A stretch of 56,857 bases of DNA from Chitinophaga pinensis (GCA_945872815.1 CAMCAY010000010.1:1-56857), one strand, 5' to 3'; positions 24,367-34,501 are shown, counted from the stretch's first letter. Numbers and translations are program-made. Notes: generated by a model from the sequence alone, not told the origin.

Positions 24367-27189
24367 TCAGTGAGCAGCCAGCCAGTTTGATCCTGAACCC
24401 AATTCGGCATCAGTAGGTACATCATTTGGTAGCGATAATGCATGTTGCATGCAATCCAAAATTACCGGCTTTACTTTTTCTATTTCATCCTTAAGTACAT
24501 CAAAAACAAGTTCGTCATGTACCTGTAAAATCATTTTAGATTTGAAGCCATGTTTTTTAAATTCCTTGTGAATTTTAATCATGGCAAGTTTAATCATGTC
24601 GGCCGCTGTTCCTTGTATTGGCGAATTGATCGCATTGCGTTCTGCAAATCCTCTTACTGTAAAATTTGCTGAATTAATATCTTTCAACCAGCGCTTTCTG
24701 CCCATCAGCGTTTGTACGTAACCGTTAGTTTTGGCAAATGCAATGCTGTCATCCATGTATTTTTGAATATTTGGAAACTGAGTCTTGTAGTTATCTATGA
24801 TTTCTTTGGCCTCAGTCCTTGATATACCAAGGTTTTCAGCCAATCCGAAAGCACCTTGACCGTATATGATACCGAAGTTTACGCTTTTGGCTTTATAACG
24901 CATTTCTTTGGTGACATCTGATTCGTTTACATTGAATACTTTAGCAGCAGTAGCAGTATGAATGTCTTTCCCAGTTTTAAAAGCAGTGCACATATTTTCA
25001 TCACCGCTGATGGCCGCAACAATTCGTAATTCTATTTGCGAATAATCAGCTGACATTAAAATATGCTCTGCATCTCTTGCAACAAAAGCTTTTCGTATTT
25101 CTTTTCCTCTGTCCGTACGTATGGGAATATTTTGCAGATTGGGATTGTTGCTGCTGAGTCTTCCGGTTACTGCAACGGCCTGAGCATAACTGGTATGTAC
25201 TCTATTTGTTTTAGGATTAATCAGCAACGGCAATGTATCAACATAAGTGGATTTTAATTTTGTCAACTCTCTGAATGAGAGAATGTCGTTGCATATTTTA
25301 TGTTGATTGGCTAATTTTATCAATACATCCTCGCCAGTAGCATATTGTCCTGTTTTAGTCTTTTTGGCTTTAGGGTCCAACTTTAATTTTTCAAATAATA
25401 CTTCACCCAATTGTTTGGGAGATGCTAAATTAAACCGAACGCCAGCTTGTTGATAAACAAGTTCTTCCACCTCTTTAGCGTCTTTTTCAAGATCTTTTGA
25501 ATAGGCGTTTAGAAAACTCACATCTACTTTTATGCCTTCAAACTCCATATCTGTGAGCACTTTTACCAAAGGCAACTCCACTTCATTGAATATTTTTTCA
25601 ACGCCGCATGAATTAATTTGAGGTGTAAATACATTTTTTAACTGAAGCGTGATGTCTGCATCTTCCCCTGCATACTCCTTGATTTTTTCGGGCTCTACAT
25701 CACGCATATTGCCTTGATGTTTGCCTTTTTTTCCAATCAATTCTTCAATATGAATTGGCTCGTAGCCAAGGTACTTGGCACTTAGCACATCCATGCTTCT
25801 TTTTCCTTCCGGCTCTATTACATAATGAGCCAGCATAGTATCAAATATTTTTCCTTTAGGTTCGATTCCATACCACTTCAGCAGTAGAAAATCATATTTT
25901 ACATTTTGACCTATCCAACATATTTTTTCACTTTCAAATAATGGCTCAAAATGATTTAATAATTCTATACATTCATTTTTGTTCGGAGGACAGGGAACGT
26001 AGTAAGCTTCTCCTTTTTTAATGGAAAAGCTCATCCCTACTAATTCTGCAATGTTTGCATCAATGTTAGTTGTTTCAGTATCAAAACAAATTTCCTCTAC
26101 ATCTTTTAATGTAGTAATCAGCGCTTTTATTTCTGCAGCTGTTTTTACTAGATGGTAATGATGAGGGGTGTTGTTGATATTTTTGTCGGCAGTCGAATAA
26201 ACATTTTCTTCTTTCTCAATGGTAGGAGTCAGTGAAGTTTTTGTTTCAACACTGTTTCCAAAAAGATCCTTTTGTCCATTTGTTGTTACAGCAACAGAGG
26301 CTGTTGAAATTTGAACTTCTTCTCCCAGAATTCTTTTGCCAATTGTTTTAAATTCAAGCTCGGTAAAGATTTCGGTTAGTGCTTCTTTGTTTAATTCTTT
26401 TAAACGAAAATTCTCCTCGTGAAATTCAACAGGTACATTGGTAATGATGGTTGCAAGTTTTTTGCTCATGATGGCCATCTCTTTACCATTACGTATTTTT
26501 TCGCCTAAAGCTCCTTTTATTTTTTCTGCGTGTTCGAGTACATTTTCAATGGAACCATATTCTTTTAACAACTTGGCTGCAGTCTTCTCACCTACCCCTG
26601 GAATTCCGGGAATATTATCAACGGCATCACCCATCATTCCAAGTATATCAATTACTTGAGCAACAGATTCAATATCCCATTTTTTACAAACTTCTTCGGG
26701 ACCTAGAATTTCAAAAGCACCTCCCTGATAAGGCGGCTTGTAAATTTTTATTTTTTCTGAAACCAATTGCCCGTAATCTTTATCGGGCGTTACCATGTAT
26801 ACATCATATCCTGCTTCTGCGGCTTGTTTAGCCAATGTGCCAATCACATCATCTGCTTCAAATCCATCCATTTCTACTACCGGAATATTAAAACCCTGAA
26901 TGATTTTTTTTATGTCTGGAATTGCCGAAATAATATCTTCAGGGGCTTCCTGTCTATTGGCCTTGTAGTCTGCAAAATCAGTATGCCTTTCTGTTGGGGC
27001 ATGGGTATCAAAACAAACAGCCAAATGGGTAGGTTTTTGATTGTTAATAAGGTCTATAAGCGTATTGGTGAATCCGAATTGCGAGTTGGTATTTTTTCCA
27101 TTTTGGGTAACACGCGGACTGCGAATAAGGGCATAATAAGCTCTGAAAACGAGTGCCATCGCATCCAATAAAAACAATTTCTTTTGCAT
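24367..27189 (-). CDS. polA: DNA polymerase I
   Basis: The protein has 940 residues from the ATG at 27189; the upstream in-frame ATG at 27228 adds 13 unlikely residues. The 5'-nuclease domain (1-300) contains DGFEADDVIGTLA and the helix-hairpin-helix GIPGVGEKTA. The 3'-5' exonuclease domain (about 350-530) keeps its acids: FDTETT, NVKYDF and YAGEDAD, so proofreading looks intact. The polymerase domain (about 560-940) has motif A SADYSQIELR, motif B RYKAKSVNFGIIYGQ and motif C VHDELVFD. It functions in repair and Okazaki-fragment maturation. The start codon lies 4 nt after a TACTTTTA box. Confidence 0.98.
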   Translation of the reverse strand: MQKKLFLLDAMALVFRAYYALIRSPRVTQNGKNTNSQFGFTNTLIDLINNQKPTHLAVCFDTHAPTERHTDFADYKANRQEAPEDIISAIPDIKKIIQGFNIPVVEMDGFEADDVIGTLAKQAAEAGYDVYMVTPDKDYGQLVSEKIKIYKPPYQGGAFEILGPEEVCKKWDIESVAQVIDILGMMGDAVDNIPGIPGVGEKTAAKLLKEYGSIENVLEHAEKIKGALGEKIRNGKEMAIMSKKLATIITNVPVEFHEENFRLKELNKEALTEIFTELEFKTIGKRILGEEVQISTASVAVTTNGQKDLFGNSVETKTSLTPTIEKEENVYSTADKNINNTPHHYHLVKTAAEIKALITTLKDVEEICFDTETTNIDANIAELVGMSFSIKKGEAYYVPCPPNKNECIELLNHFEPLFESEKICWIGQNVKYDFLLLKWYGIEPKGKIFDTMLAHYVIEPEGKRSMDVLSAKYLGYEPIHIEELIGKKGKHQGNMRDVEPEKIKEYAGEDADITLQLKNVFTPQINSCGVEKIFNEVELPLVKVLTDMEFEGIKVDVSFLNAYSKDLEKDAKEVEELVYQQAGVRFNLASPKQLGEVLFEKLKLDPKAKKTKTGQYATGEDVLIKLANQHKICNDILSFRELTKLKSTYVDTLPLLINPKTNRVHTSYAQAVAVTGRLSSNNPNLQNIPIRTDRGKEIRKAFVARDAEHILMSADYSQIELRIVAAISGDENMCTAFKTGKDIHTATAAKVFNVNESDVTKEMRYKAKSVNFGIIYGQGAFGLAENLGISRTEAKEIIDNYKTQFPNIQKYMDDSIAFAKTNGYVQTLMGRKRWLKDINSANFTVRGFAERNAINSPIQGTAADMIKLAMIKIHKEFKKHGFKSKMILQVHDELVFDVLKDEIEKVKPVILDCMQHALSLPNDVPTDAELGSGSNWLAAH

Positions 27190-27193
27190 TACA

Positions 27194-27201
27194 TAAAAGT
27201 A
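27194..27201 (-). promoter_or_regulatory. -7-like box 4 nt before the polA start
   Basis: TACTTTTA (one mismatch to TAnnTTTG), then TGTA, then the polA ATG, on the minus strand. A TTG lies 24 bp further upstream, slightly long for the usual spacing. Confidence 0.35.
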
Positions 27202-27290
27202 TAACAATTGATTGAAAAGAGCAGCCAAATAATAAAGTTAAAGTTTGACTGCATAATTCGGATTCGTATTAATAATATAGATTAAAGTAT

Positions 27291-27298
27291 TATTTTTG
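27291..27298 (+). promoter_or_regulatory. -7 box of the lipoprotein gene
   Basis: TATTTTTG is an exact TAnnTTTG match, 15 bp before the ATG at 27314. No TTG was found at the standard spacing. Confidence 0.45.
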
Positions 27299-27313
27299 TT
27301 GCAAAACAAAAAA

Positions 27314-27973
27314 ATGAATCGTCTCTTTAAATATTTATTGGGAATATCAACCGTATTGATTTTGATATTTTCTTGTACCAAGGAAAAAAGCCAGGAAAAT
27401 AATCAGCTTCCGGGTGTACTCAATAATCAAACCGGAGATTGTAAATCATGTACATTTTACCCATGGTGCGACGAATCAACCTATACTTATGTAGATACAA
27501 CAGCATTGGGTACAACAACCACAGATTACAACTATTTGTTTCTTAGTGACACCACCATTAATGGGGTAGATTACAAGGTAACAGATAATGGTGCAGGAGA
27601 AATTGTTTATCACAACTGTACTGACAATAATACTACTTTCTTAACTTATGACTTTGGTAGTGATTTGGTTTTCCATACTGCTTTAAAAGAATCACTTCCA
27701 GTTGGTGGAAATTGGCTGGATTACTTTCCAGGTAATCCAATTGCTAACAGTACTCAGTACAAGATAACCAACAAATCCATTACAAGAAATGTAAACGGAA
27801 ATTTGTTTGTTGATGTAACGGTTGTTCAAGAAAGAAGTTTTTTAGATACAGTATTGGTTACCAATACCAATGTTTATTATGCAAGAGGAGTTGGGGAAGT
27901 GGAAAGAATTGTAAAAGATAGCGCCGGCGTGCAATTATCTCACAGAATTCTTACAAATTACCGTGTGCCCTAA
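27314..27973 (+). CDS. Hypothetical lipoprotein
   Basis: The protein has 219 residues from the ATG at 27314. The N-terminus is a lipoprotein signal: basic MNRLFKYL, hydrophobic core, lipobox LIFSC with the lipidated Cys near residue 21. The mature part carries CKSCTFYPWC, a compact cysteine cluster followed by beta-rich, Thr/Asn-rich sequence and a final GVGEVERIVKDSAGVQ hairpin. That hairpin resembles the closing strand of Bacteroidota outer-membrane lipoproteins with a repeated beta fold. Function unknown. The stop is 4 bp from the convergent uvrB stop. Confidence 0.75.
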   Translation: MNRLFKYLLGISTVLILIFSCTKEKSQENNQLPGVLNNQTGDCKSCTFYPWCDESTYTYVDTTALGTTTTDYNYLFLSDTTINGVDYKVTDNGAGEIVYHNCTDNNTTFLTYDFGSDLVFHTALKESLPVGGNWLDYFPGNPIANSTQYKITNKSITRNVNGNLFVDVTVVQERSFLDTVLVTNTNVYYARGVGEVERIVKDSAGVQLSHRILTNYRVP

Positions 27974-27977
27974 AGAA

Positions 27978-30026
27978 TCAAACTTTTTGATTTTTCATCG
28001 ACTCCAGCTGATTTTTGAGTTCAAACATTTTATCTCTTAATCTCGCAGCTTCCATAAAATCAAGGTCTTTTGCTGCTTTTTCCATTTCTTTTTTGGTTTT
28101 TACAATAGCTTTTTCAATTTGGGGAATGGTGACGTATTGCTGCTCTTCTTCTGCAGCCAAAGAGACGGGTGCGACTTCGTTTTGAATGGCATAAGGATTA
28201 GACGGGTCATATCCTTTCACATCTAATACGCTGCCCTGTGCCATTACTTGATCTATGCTTTTTTGAATTGTTACAGGAGTGATGTTGTGTTTAATATTAT
28301 AGGCGATTTGTTTTTCTCTTCTTCGCTGTGTTTCATCCATTGTTTTTTGAATACTTGCCGTAATTTTATCGGCATAGAAAATGACTAAGCCATTTGCGTT
28401 TCTTGCAGCTCTTCCTGCTGTTTGAGTTAAACTTCTTTCGTTTCGGAGAAACCCTTCTTTATCAGCATCCATAATCGCTACAAGGGACACCTCTGGTAAA
28501 TCAAGACCCTCTCTCAATAAGTTTACACCTACAAGCACATCAATGATACCTAATCGAAGTTCCCTAAGAATTTCAACCCGCTCCAAAGTATCCACATCGC
28601 TATGGATATATTTAGCTTTGATATTGATGCGTCCAAAATAGGTGTTCATTTCTTCGGCCATTCGTTTGGTTAATGTGGTTACCAACACACGTTCTCCTTT
28701 GTTGATTCTGTTATCAATTTCTTCCAGCAAATCATCAATCTGATTTAAGGTGGGTCTCACTTCAATAGGAGGATCTAACAATCCGGTTGGCCTTACTACT
28801 TGCTCTACAACTACTCCTTCACATTTTTGCAATTCATATTCTCCTGGAGTTGCAGATACAAAAATGATTTGATCGGTGATGTTTTCAAATTCATTGAAAT
28901 TCTGAGGCCTGTTATCCATTGCAGATGGCAAACGAAATCCATAATCAACCAGTACGAGTTTTCTGCTTCTGTCACCACCATACATTCCGCTGATTTGCGG
29001 TATGGTTTGATGGCTTTCGTCAATAATTGTAAGAAAATCTTTGGGAAAATAATCAATCAGGCAGAAAGGTCTGGTGCCAGGCTTTCTTCTGTCAAAAAAA
29101 CGGGAATAATTTTCAATGCCAGTACAATATCCTAGCTCACGAATCATCTCTAAATCATAACTAACGCGCTCGCTTATACGCTGAGCTTCCATTAATTTTC
29201 CTGCACTTTTAAAATAGGCTACTTGAGCGGCACATTCATCTTGTATTTCATTGATAACTTGCGCCATCATATCTTTGGGTGCCAAATATAAGTTGGCGGG
29301 AAAAATCGCTGCATTTTCAACTGTACCTATTCTCTTTCCTGTTGAAAGTTCGAGCGTTTCAATGCTTTCTATTTCATCTCCGAAAAAACAAATTCTGTAT
29401 CCAAAATCAACATAAGGAAGATTGATGTCTATCGTATCACCATTTACTCGAAAGGTACCTCTGCCAAACTCAACCTGACTTCGGTGATAAAGCGAATTAA
29501 CCAATGCATGAAGAAAGCCTTGTCTTGAAATGACGTCTCCGGTTTTAATGCGGATGATTCCATTTTCATATTCAGTGGGATTTCCCATACCATAAATACA
29601 ACTCACACTTGCTACAATTACAATGTCTCTTCTTCCGCTAAGCAATTGTGCGGTGGCCTGTAGTCGAAGTTTGTCCAATTCCTCATTTATGCTCAAATCT
29701 TTTTCAATGTAGGTGTTGGAAACAGGCAAGTATGCTTCAGGTTGATAATAATCATAATAAGAAACAAAATACCCAACTGCATTGTCTGGAAAAAATTGTT
29801 TGAACTCTCCATATAATTGTGCTACCAGTGTTTTATTATGAGTTAATACTAAAGTGGGTCTTTGCAACTGCTGAATCACATTAGCCATTGTAAAGGTTTT
29901 TCCGCTTCCGGTAACGCCCAGCAATGTCTGATGTCGCTCTCCACCTAGAATACCCTTGGTTAATTGTTTGATAGCTTCGGGCTGATCACCTGCGGGATTA
30001 TATTCTGAAACTAATTTAAACGGCAT
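27978..30026 (-). CDS. uvrB: Excinuclease ABC subunit B
   Basis: UvrB is the damage-verifying helicase of nucleotide excision repair. The 682 residues have Walker A GVTGSGKTFTMA (about 38-50), the beta-hairpin segment YYDYYQPEAYLP (about 92-103), the DEAD-like IDESHQTIPQ, helicase motif VI QTAGRAARN, and a C-terminal UVR motif (LDFMEAARLRDKMFELK, about 645-662) that contacts UvrC. Length is normal and the frame is intact. It is transcribed alone on the minus strand. Confidence 0.98.
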   Translation of the reverse strand: MPFKLVSEYNPAGDQPEAIKQLTKGILGGERHQTLLGVTGSGKTFTMANVIQQLQRPTLVLTHNKTLVAQLYGEFKQFFPDNAVGYFVSYYDYYQPEAYLPVSNTYIEKDLSINEELDKLRLQATAQLLSGRRDIVIVASVSCIYGMGNPTEYENGIIRIKTGDVISRQGFLHALVNSLYHRSQVEFGRGTFRVNGDTIDINLPYVDFGYRICFFGDEIESIETLELSTGKRIGTVENAAIFPANLYLAPKDMMAQVINEIQDECAAQVAYFKSAGKLMEAQRISERVSYDLEMIRELGYCTGIENYSRFFDRRKPGTRPFCLIDYFPKDFLTIIDESHQTIPQISGMYGGDRSRKLVLVDYGFRLPSAMDNRPQNFNEFENITDQIIFVSATPGEYELQKCEGVVVEQVVRPTGLLDPPIEVRPTLNQIDDLLEEIDNRINKGERVLVTTLTKRMAEEMNTYFGRINIKAKYIHSDVDTLERVEILRELRLGIIDVLVGVNLLREGLDLPEVSLVAIMDADKEGFLRNERSLTQTAGRAARNANGLVIFYADKITASIQKTMDETQRRREKQIAYNIKHNITPVTIQKSIDQVMAQGSVLDVKGYDPSNPYAIQNEVAPVSLAAEEEQQYVTIPQIEKAIVKTKKEMEKAAKDLDFMEAARLRDKMFELKNQLESMKNQKV

Positions 30027-30145
30027 GATTTTTTCGCTTGAGTAAAATTAGACAAAACTCTAATAGTCTGATTGATTTAAATGAGTGTATTTAATATGAA
30101 TGTCTTTGTAAATCATTGATTTAACAAGTAATTACTTGATTAACC

Positions 30146-30175
30146 TTGAAAACCCGCCAAAAATTATTACCTTTG
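30146..30175 (+). promoter_or_regulatory. Promoter of typA
   Basis: TTG at 30146-30148 and TACCTTTG at 30168-30175 are separated by 19 bp, the best Bacteroidota promoter match in the window. It leaves a leader of about 85 nt before the typA ATG. Confidence 0.7.
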
Positions 30176-30265
30176 CACGTCAAAAAAAACAGTCGAAAAC
30201 TTTTTAAAAGTCAAAAACCGAAAAAATAATATTTAATTCGGCTGGAAAATCAGAAAAACAATCAA

Positions 30266-32074
30266 ATGAATATTCGCAACATCGCAATTATTGCTCACGT
30301 AGATCACGGTAAAACAACATTGGTTGACAAGATTTTACACGCAACCAAAGTTTTCAGGGAAAACCAAGAGACTGGAGAGTTGATAATGGACAGCAATGAT
30401 CTGGAGAGAGAAAGAGGAATAACTATTTTCAGCAAAAACGTTTCTGTTACATATAAAGATGTAAAAATCAACGTTATTGATACCCCTGGTCACTCGGATT
30501 TTGGAGGAGAGGTGGAAAGGGTATTGAAAATGGCAGACGGCGTATTGTTGTTGGTGGATGCCTTTGAAGGACCTATGCCACAAACGCGTTTCGTGTTACA
30601 AAAGGCCTTGGCACTTGGTTTACGTCCTATAGTAGTGATTAATAAAGTAGACAAACCAAACTGTCGTCCGGACGAAGTACATGATGCAGTTTTTGAGTTG
30701 TTTTTCAATTTAGATGCTACGGAAGAACAATTGGATTTCCCTACTTTCTATGGATCGGGAAAGAATGGATGGTTCAATGATTCATTGACACCCATTGATA
30801 ATATTGCTCCTTTGTTGGATGGGATAATAAAATATGTACCTGAGCCAAAAGCAAATCAGGGGACTTCACAAATGCAAATCACCTCATTGGATTATTCTTC
30901 ATTTTTAGGAAGGATAGCAGTGGGAAAAGTTGCCAGAGGAAGTTTGAAAGAAAACCAGCAAATATCATTGGTTCAGGCAGACGGAAGTACAAAGAAAATG
31001 AGAATTAAAGAGCTGTATGTATTTGAGGGAATGGGCAAGAAAAAAACGGAAGAAGTATTTGCAGGAGATATTTGTGCTGTGGTTGGCTTAGATGATTTTA
31101 ATATTGGAGATACGATTGCAGATATTGATAATCCGGAAGCATTGCCTGTTATCAGCGTAGATGAGCCAACGATGAGCATGCTATTCGGAATTAACAATTC
31201 TCCTTTCTTTGGAAAAGAAGGAAAGTTTGTAACAAGTCGTCACTTGCGTGATCGCTTGTTCAAAGAAACTGAAAAAAATCTTGCATTGCGAGTGGAAGAT
31301 TCGGATAGTGCTGATAGTTTTTTAGTGTATGGTCGCGGGATTCTTCATTTGGGAATTCTGATTGAAACTATGAGAAGAGAAGGATTTGAGTTAACCATTG
31401 GTCAACCTCAGGTATTGGTAAAACACATTGACGGAAAAAAATATGAGCCCTATGAAAACCTCGTCGTAGATGTGCCTGCCGAGTACAGCGGAAAAGTAAT
31501 TGATATGGTTACTCAACGTAAGGGTGAAATGCTGATCATGGAAACCAAAGGAGAAATGCAGCATTTGGAATTCGAAATTCCTTCAAGAGGGTTGATAGGA
31601 TTGAGAAGCAACATGTTGACCAACACTGCAGGAGAAGCGGTAATGGCGCATCGTTTCTTGGAATACAAACCATGGAAAGGGCCAATACCCGGAAGAAACA
31701 ATGGTGTATTGCTATCAAAAACTACAGAAAAAACAACAGCATATTCCATAGACAAATTGCAAGACAGAGGAAGATTCTTTGTTGATCCGGGAGATGATGT
31801 ATATGCAGGTCAGATTATTGCAGAACACATTAAGCCGGGAGATTTGGTGGTGAATGCAACGGAAGCTAAAAAGCTTACCAACCATAGAGCAAGCGGAAGT
31901 GATGATGCCAGCCGCGCTGCTCCAAAAATTCTTATGACGCTTGAAGAATGCATGGAGTACATTCAGCAAGATGAATGTATAGAAGTAACTCCTAAAAACA
32001 TTCGCCTTAGAAAAACAATTTTAAATGAGGATGAAAGAAAGCGTGTAAGTAAATCAATGTCGCAAGAAGCTTAA
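30266..32074 (+). CDS. typA: Translational GTPase TypA/BipA
   Basis: This 602-residue ribosome-associated GTPase is involved in stress and cold adaptation and 50S assembly. The G domain has G1 AHVDHGKTTLVD (about 10-21), the switch region RERGITIFSKN, G3 DTPGHSDFGGEVER and G4 NKVD. The middle contains an EF-G-like domain II. The C-terminal half has the TypA-specific PSRGLIGLRSNMLTNTAG and the final GDLVVNATEAKKLTNHRASG. A TAnnTTTG promoter and a strong terminator bracket it as a single-gene unit. Confidence 0.97.
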   Translation: MNIRNIAIIAHVDHGKTTLVDKILHATKVFRENQETGELIMDSNDLERERGITIFSKNVSVTYKDVKINVIDTPGHSDFGGEVERVLKMADGVLLLVDAFEGPMPQTRFVLQKALALGLRPIVVINKVDKPNCRPDEVHDAVFELFFNLDATEEQLDFPTFYGSGKNGWFNDSLTPIDNIAPLLDGIIKYVPEPKANQGTSQMQITSLDYSSFLGRIAVGKVARGSLKENQQISLVQADGSTKKMRIKELYVFEGMGKKKTEEVFAGDICAVVGLDDFNIGDTIADIDNPEALPVISVDEPTMSMLFGINNSPFFGKEGKFVTSRHLRDRLFKETEKNLALRVEDSDSADSFLVYGRGILHLGILIETMRREGFELTIGQPQVLVKHIDGKKYEPYENLVVDVPAEYSGKVIDMVTQRKGEMLIMETKGEMQHLEFEIPSRGLIGLRSNMLTNTAGEAVMAHRFLEYKPWKGPIPGRNNGVLLSKTTEKTTAYSIDKLQDRGRFFVDPGDDVYAGQIIAEHIKPGDLVVNATEAKKLTNHRASGSDDASRAAPKILMTLEECMEYIQQDECIEVTPKNIRLRKTILNEDERKRVSKSMSQEA

Positions 32075-32088
32075 TCGCATAAATATAG

Positions 32089-32114
32089 AGTCCGCTGTTT
32101 CAGCGGACTTTTTT
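32089..32114 (+). terminator. Terminator of typA
   Basis: A perfect 9-bp stem AGTCCGCTG-TTT-CAGCGGACT is followed by six T. It lies 14 bp after the typA stop. Confidence 0.92.
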
Positions 32115-32124
32115 GTTAAAATAC

Positions 32125-32132
32125 TATCTTTG
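32125..32132 (+). promoter_or_regulatory. -7 box 4 nt from a GTG start
   Basis: TATCTTTG, then ATTT, then the GTG of the small membrane protein. The box lies inside the 22 bp after the typA terminator stem, so this short gap has to hold the promoter. No TTG is seen at 19-21 bp. Confidence 0.5.
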
Positions 32133-32136
32133 ATTT

Positions 32137-32355
32137 GTGAAAAAACAATTGACTATACTATTCACTACTATAATTGTTTTGATGTTGCCATTGATAAATC
32201 AGGCACAATGCTCTATGTGCACCAAAACAGCTTCACAATTGGGTGAAAAGCCTGCATTGGGGCTGAATAATGGCATTATTTACCTTATGCTGACACCATT
32301 TTTAATAATGGGTGTAATTGCTTACAGGTGGTGGAGAGCGGAAAAAAATAAGTAA
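32137..32355 (+). CDS. Small membrane protein with CxxC motif
   Basis: The 72 residues start at GTG, with no in-frame ATG before it. An N-terminal signal-like segment (about 5-22) is followed by AQCSMC, a short linker GEKPALGLNNG, one membrane segment (about 46-62) and a basic tail. Comparable small Bacteroidota proteins with a C-x-x-C after the first segment are common and uncharacterised. The CxxC could bind metal or be redox-active. The mRNA may be leaderless, since the -7 box ends 4 nt before GTG. Confidence 0.7.
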   Translation: MKKQLTILFTTIIVLMLPLINQAQCSMCTKTASQLGEKPALGLNNGIIYLMLTPFLIMGVIAYRWWRAEKNK

Positions 32356-32433
32356 TTTGATTTTTCGCAACCTTGTTTAGAATTTTTAAATCCCATCATT
32401 TTTTATTAATGAAACTATTTGCTGTTTATGATA

Positions 32434-33495
32434 TTAATAATCGTAAGATGGTAAATGTATTGGAATATGTGGGGCTATATCCAAAATGTAATTAGACCAG
32501 TTAGTAAATCCATATTTTTCATATAGTTTTTGATCCAGTTTTTTGTATTCCGATGCCAGAAACTCATCCAAATCATTATAATTATCTTCTTTTAAAATAA
32601 AGATATTATTTGAATCATAGAAGTCATAATACTTGACGTATTGGTTAGTAGTGATTAGCTTTTTTTTATACTTAAGCGCTTCAAATACTCTGAAAGATAA
32701 ACCATTGTGATCAGCAACAACCAAGTCAATAATCACCTTGGAATTTTTTACTAAATCCATGTATGATTCGTATTTCCTAAAAGATTTAATAAAAGTGATT
32801 TCCGGATTTTTTTTAATTATCCATTCTTTATTTTTTATTTTTTTTGTGAACAAGATTTCAAACTTTGCAGAGATGTTTCTGCTTTTAGTAAAAGCAATCA
32901 ATTTTTTTAAAATGGCAAATCGATTTTCTTCATAAGAGCCTAAATAATAAAAATTATTTTTTGGATGATTGTTATGCTGATAATTTATTTCTGAATTAAA
33001 TTCAAAATAGCAATTGGTAACAGGACTTACTTTTTCATCAATCCCCAAATCCTCAGGATCAAACACAAAGAATTTGTCAAACAGTTGTATTTTCCCAAAA
33101 ATACCTGGATATCTTTTTAACCCATCATAATGATAAGAAATCAATTTATTTGATTTCGCTTTCGCTAATTGAATTAGCTCAGAATCAAATAAATCAGCTC
33201 TCAAAAACAACGCGTAATCAAATTCTGCTTGTTCAGATATTTTTTCATTGAAATAATTTTTATATTTTTCATGAATCAATTTTTTTTTGAAATTAAAATC
33301 TTTAAATACAACTTTTCTGAAAAAATTATATGCTCTCTGAAGAAAGTTATTGTATTGAAATGGTATTTCAGATAAAACAATTGTTACATCATAACCCAAT
33401 GCAATCAAGTCTTTTTGCATCAAATGATAAATGTCAAAATGATTTGGCGCAGCCAATAAAATTTTTTTTAAAGGGGTATGATCATTCAAAGACAT
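32434..33495 (-). CDS. Putative glycosyltransferase (GT-B-like)
   Basis: This 353-residue, Lys/Asn-rich, soluble protein starts with a Rossmann-like KILLAAPNHFDIYHLMQKDL and has a central YDGLKRYPG. The C-terminal half shows the GT-B donor-site style pattern: YMDLVKNSKVIIDL, then GLSFRVFEALKYKKKLITTN. Some lipopolysaccharide-core and spore-coat-type transferases share this pattern. It is 33 bp downstream of meaB on the same strand, but the functions are not obviously linked. The sugar and acceptor cannot be read. It is notably AT-rich compared with neighbours. Confidence 0.65.
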   Translation of the reverse strand: MSLNDHTPLKKILLAAPNHFDIYHLMQKDLIALGYDVTIVLSEIPFQYNNFLQRAYNFFRKVVFKDFNFKKKLIHEKYKNYFNEKISEQAEFDYALFLRADLFDSELIQLAKAKSNKLISYHYDGLKRYPGIFGKIQLFDKFFVFDPEDLGIDEKVSPVTNCYFEFNSEINYQHNNHPKNNFYYLGSYEENRFAILKKLIAFTKSRNISAKFEILFTKKIKNKEWIIKKNPEITFIKSFRKYESYMDLVKNSKVIIDLVVADHNGLSFRVFEALKYKKKLITTNQYVKYYDFYDSNNIFILKEDNYNDLDEFLASEYKKLDQKLYEKYGFTNWSNYILDIAPHIPIHLPSYDY

Positions 33496-33528
33496 TTATT
33501 GGCAAAGACGGTTTAAAGGGTGTATGTA

Positions 33529-34422
33529 TTAATAGTAATTGCTGGCGAATTTAAAAATATTAGTGTTTTCGTTTTGTTTGATTTCTATATAGAGTTTTTC
33601 TTTGTCTACGTTTTTCATTCTTTTTTGTTGAATGATTTGATATGCTTTTTCAACCAACAACATCGTTTTTCTTTCTTGTTTTTTACTGAATGAAGTTGGA
33701 TTTAATATCATGTTTGTTAAAATATCCAATCCTTTTTTTTGCGATGCAATTACACTTACAACAGGTATTTGTCTTGTTTCGGGATTATTAGATGTGGCAA
33801 GCATTAGTTTCAGATTTTTTATGAATGTATCTGTGCCAGGCCTGTCTGATTTATTCACTACAAACACATCAGCAATTTCCATTAAACCCGCCTTCATATT
33901 TTGAATTTCATCTCCTGATTCAGGAACAAGAACAACAATAGTTTGATCTGCAATACCGGCAATTTCAACTTCGCTTTGACCAACACCCACCGTTTCTAAA
34001 ATGATGTAATCAAAACCAGCGGATTTTAAAATACTTGTAATTTCAATAATCTTAAAATTTAATCCCCCTAATGCACCCCTGCTTGCAAGCGAACGAATAA
34101 AAACATTTTTATTGTTATACCATTCACTCATTCTGATTCTATCTCCAAGAATAGCTCCGAAATTAAATGGGGAAGAAGGATCTACGCAAACTACTGCTAC
34201 TTTTTTTTCTTTTGATAAAAGCTCTGAAATCAAGCCATCTGTTAAGGTGCTTTTTCCTGCACCCGGAGGACCTGTTATACCTATAATAGTTGTATTGTCA
34301 CTTTCAGAAAGGTTTTCCAAAAATGACATATACCCCTCCACTTCATTCTCCACTAACGAAATACATCGTGCTAAAGATTTGAAATCTCCGGACAGACATT
34401 TTTCTTTTAAATTTTGCCACAT
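33529..34422 (-). CDS. meaB: MeaB/ArgK-family GTPase (methylmalonyl-CoA mutase chaperone)
   Basis: The protein has 297 residues from the ATG at 34422. The G3E GTPase features are P-loop GITGPPGAGKSTLTDGL (about 46-62), VVCVDPSSPF, the ETVGVGQSEVE switch, and base-recognition VNKSD. A C-terminal helical dimerisation arm follows. MeaB proteins protect and reload B12-dependent methylmalonyl-CoA mutase. No mutase subunit lies in this window. It is divergent from the GT2 gene across a 90-bp gap and may be cotranscribed with the downstream glycosyltransferase. Confidence 0.92.
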   Translation of the reverse strand: MWQNLKEKCLSGDFKSLARCISLVENEVEGYMSFLENLSESDNTTIIGITGPPGAGKSTLTDGLISELLSKEKKVAVVCVDPSSPFNFGAILGDRIRMSEWYNNKNVFIRSLASRGALGGLNFKIIEITSILKSAGFDYIILETVGVGQSEVEIAGIADQTIVVLVPESGDEIQNMKAGLMEIADVFVVNKSDRPGTDTFIKNLKLMLATSNNPETRQIPVVSVIASQKKGLDILTNMILNPTSFSKKQERKTMLLVEKAYQIIQQKRMKNVDKEKLYIEIKQNENTNIFKFASNYY

Positions 34423-34470
34423 AATCAGTAGCAAATTAGATAATATTATATGGAATGCAAAACAAATTAT

Positions 34471-34501
34471 TTGTATACTATATCAATCTTTAGTTTCTTT
34501 G
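34471..34501 (+). promoter_or_regulatory. Probable promoter of the GT2 gene
   Basis: TTG at 34471-34473 and TTTCTTTG at 34494-34501 (one mismatch to TAnnTTTG) with a 20-bp spacer. It is 11 bp before the TTG start codon of the gene. Confidence 0.45.
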